Source of the DNA: Actinomycetota bacterium
GTDB taxonomy: Bacteria; Actinomycetota; UBA4738
Length of the DNA stretch: 13,610 bases
Assembly: GCA_005885015.1 (NCBI GenBank)
Contig: VAYG01000026.1
Coordinates: 2,430 to 16,039 of the forward strand
Direction: 5' to 3'
The translations under genes were made by a program, and so were the position numbers. The notes below the pieces were generated by a model. It had not been told where the DNA came from. It saw only the letters and a program-made list of their open reading frames with translations, and did no database searches. Of the stretch, positions 13,027 to 13,610 are shown in pieces. The stretch's first letter is position 1. Each line of letters opens with the position of its first letter.

Positions 13027-13054
13027 TTGACTCTCGGATCTCCGTTGTTAGCCT
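13027..13054 (+). promoter_or_regulatory. Promoter TTGACT-N16-TAGCCT upstream of the MauE/DoxX-like gene
   Basis: TTGACT (13027-13032) and TAGCCT (13049-13054) are 16 nt apart in the 74-bp gap after polA. The start codon at 13067 is only 12 nt beyond the -10, so the leader would be very short, and GGAGG (13057-13061, 5 nt before the ATG) would lie at the transcript's 5' edge. Good hexamers, slightly awkward spacing. Confidence 0.5.
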
Positions 13055-13066
13055 GCGGAGGATCCG

Positions 13067-13606
13067 ATGGCTCCTTCCCCAGTCCTCGCCGTGCCGTTCT
13101 GGGCCGCGGCGCTCGCCTTGGCCATCTCGGGTCTGTCCAAGCTCAACCGTCCCGGACCCTTGGTACGGATGCTCGCCGCGGCCGACCTGCCGGCCAGCCC
13201 CGGCGCCGTTCGGAGCCTCGCGGCCGGCGAACTCGTGCTGGGGTCGGTCGCGCTGATGGCCCCGAGCCGGTGGGCCGCGCTGACCCTCGCGACCGCCTAC
13301 CTCTGCTTCGCCGCCTTCCTCTGGGCCGTCCTCGCCTGGAGGATCGAGGTCCCCTCCTGCGGGTGCGCGGGCGAACGTGACCTGCCGCCCTCGCCGCTCC
13401 ATGTCGGGCTCGACCTGGTGGCGGGAGCGTCCGGCATCGTTGCGGCGGCCACCGGCCCCTCCTTCGGCGGCGTGCCGTCTGCCATGCGGACGATGCCCCT
13501 GGCCGGGTTGCCCCTGGTGGCCGGGGTCGTCCTGATCGTCTGGCTGGCCTTCCTGTTCGCGGCCTACCTGCCGGGGCTCATGACCGCGTACGGGAGGCAG
13601 ACGTGA
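13067..13606 (+). CDS. MauE/DoxX-like integral membrane protein
   Basis: 179-aa membrane protein resembling the MauE branch of the DoxX-like superfamily. Hydrophobic segments lie near 8-24, 51-65, 70-91, 113-128 and 145-168. The N-terminal SGLSKLNRPGPL and the FLWAVLAWRIEVPSCGCAG stretch, with a Cys98-Gly-Cys100 pair just after the third membrane segment, are the family features. MauE proteins are thought to help disulfide-rich partners fold, usually with a thioredoxin-like MauD/TlpA protein encoded next door. Here the stop overlaps a likely GTG start of another gene at the window edge. ATG chosen for GGAGG 5 nt upstream. Substrate and partner are unknown; a terminal-oxidase or methylamine link should not be assumed. 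Confidence 0.8.
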   Translation: MAPSPVLAVPFWAAALALAISGLSKLNRPGPLVRMLAAADLPASPGAVRSLAAGELVLGSVALMAPSRWAALTLATAYLCFAAFLWAVLAWRIEVPSCGCAGERDLPPSPLHVGLDLVAGASGIVAAATGPSFGGVPSAMRTMPLAGLPLVAGVVLIVWLAFLFAAYLPGLMTAYGRQT

Positions 13607-13610
13607 TCGA
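13603..13610 (+). CDS. Probable start of the next gene in the MauE-like operon (window edge)
   Basis: GTG at 13603 overlaps the preceding TGA stop (GTGA) and has a strong GGGAGG ribosome site 5 nt upstream (13592-13597). Only two codons are in the window, so nothing can be said of the product. By analogy with MauE-type operons a thioredoxin-fold protein is a guess. Confidence 0.45.

Noticed and set aside
1..13610. CRISPR arrays, insertion sequences, integrases or toxin-antitoxin pairs
   Set aside because: None seen. The only tandem repeat is the 22-bp triplet at 5729-5794, whose units abut with no spacers.

Overview
The window is GC-rich DNA with short intergenic gaps, frequent GTG/TTG starts and overlapping stop/start codons. 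A Bpa/PafE-type proteasome activator gene points to an actinobacterium (Actinomycetota). A DNA polymerase I with a degenerate proofreading domain and a tyrosine in motif B fits that, as does a stand-alone HTH-LAGLIDADG protein of a kind I associate with actinobacterial genomes. No 16S rRNA is present, so I cannot go below phylum.

Left part (1-5301, + strand): a tightly packed operon. It begins with the end of a branched-chain amino acid (HAAT) type ABC permease (livM, probably frameshifted near its 3' end). Next come its two ATPases (livG, livF), an ornithine cyclodeaminase/mu-crystallin family protein, a DAO-fold FAD oxidoreductase and a monomeric-sarcosine-oxidase-like flavoenzyme. Gaps are between -4 and +19 nt.

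Converging on it (5298-7037, - strand) are the two subunits of an aconitase X (AcnX). The two operons meet tail to tail and share a single CTAG. AcnX plus an OCD-family protein is the known pairing for cis-3-hydroxy-L-proline to pyrroline-2-carboxylate to L-proline. The whole block is therefore best read as an uptake and oxidation module for a proline-like or N-methylated amino acid (inference). A 22-bp tandem repeat, three copies in three reading frames, straddles the AcnX subunit junction.

Middle (7038-8917): a free-standing two-motif LAGLIDADG endonuclease-like gene of lower GC; tRNA-Leu(CAA) on the - strand; and the proteasome activator bpa. Between bpa and the next gene lie about 500 bp with no credible protein. 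On the - strand this stretch has a consensus-like promoter (TTGACA-N17-TACGTT), then a roughly 200-nt segment closed by a perfect 10-bp helix and holding GNRA-capped hairpins, then a second element with a 17-bp stem. I read it as an unrecognised structured noncoding RNA, and it is the most novel item in the window.

Right part (8918-13610): a - strand pair (ZIP metal transporter, then a hotdog thioesterase), diverging from polA, followed by a MauE/DoxX-like membrane protein. The latter probably begins another operon that runs off the window. Three genes (polA, bpa, AcnX large subunit) have a -10-like hexamer exactly 7 nt before the start codon, which suggests leaderless mRNAs.
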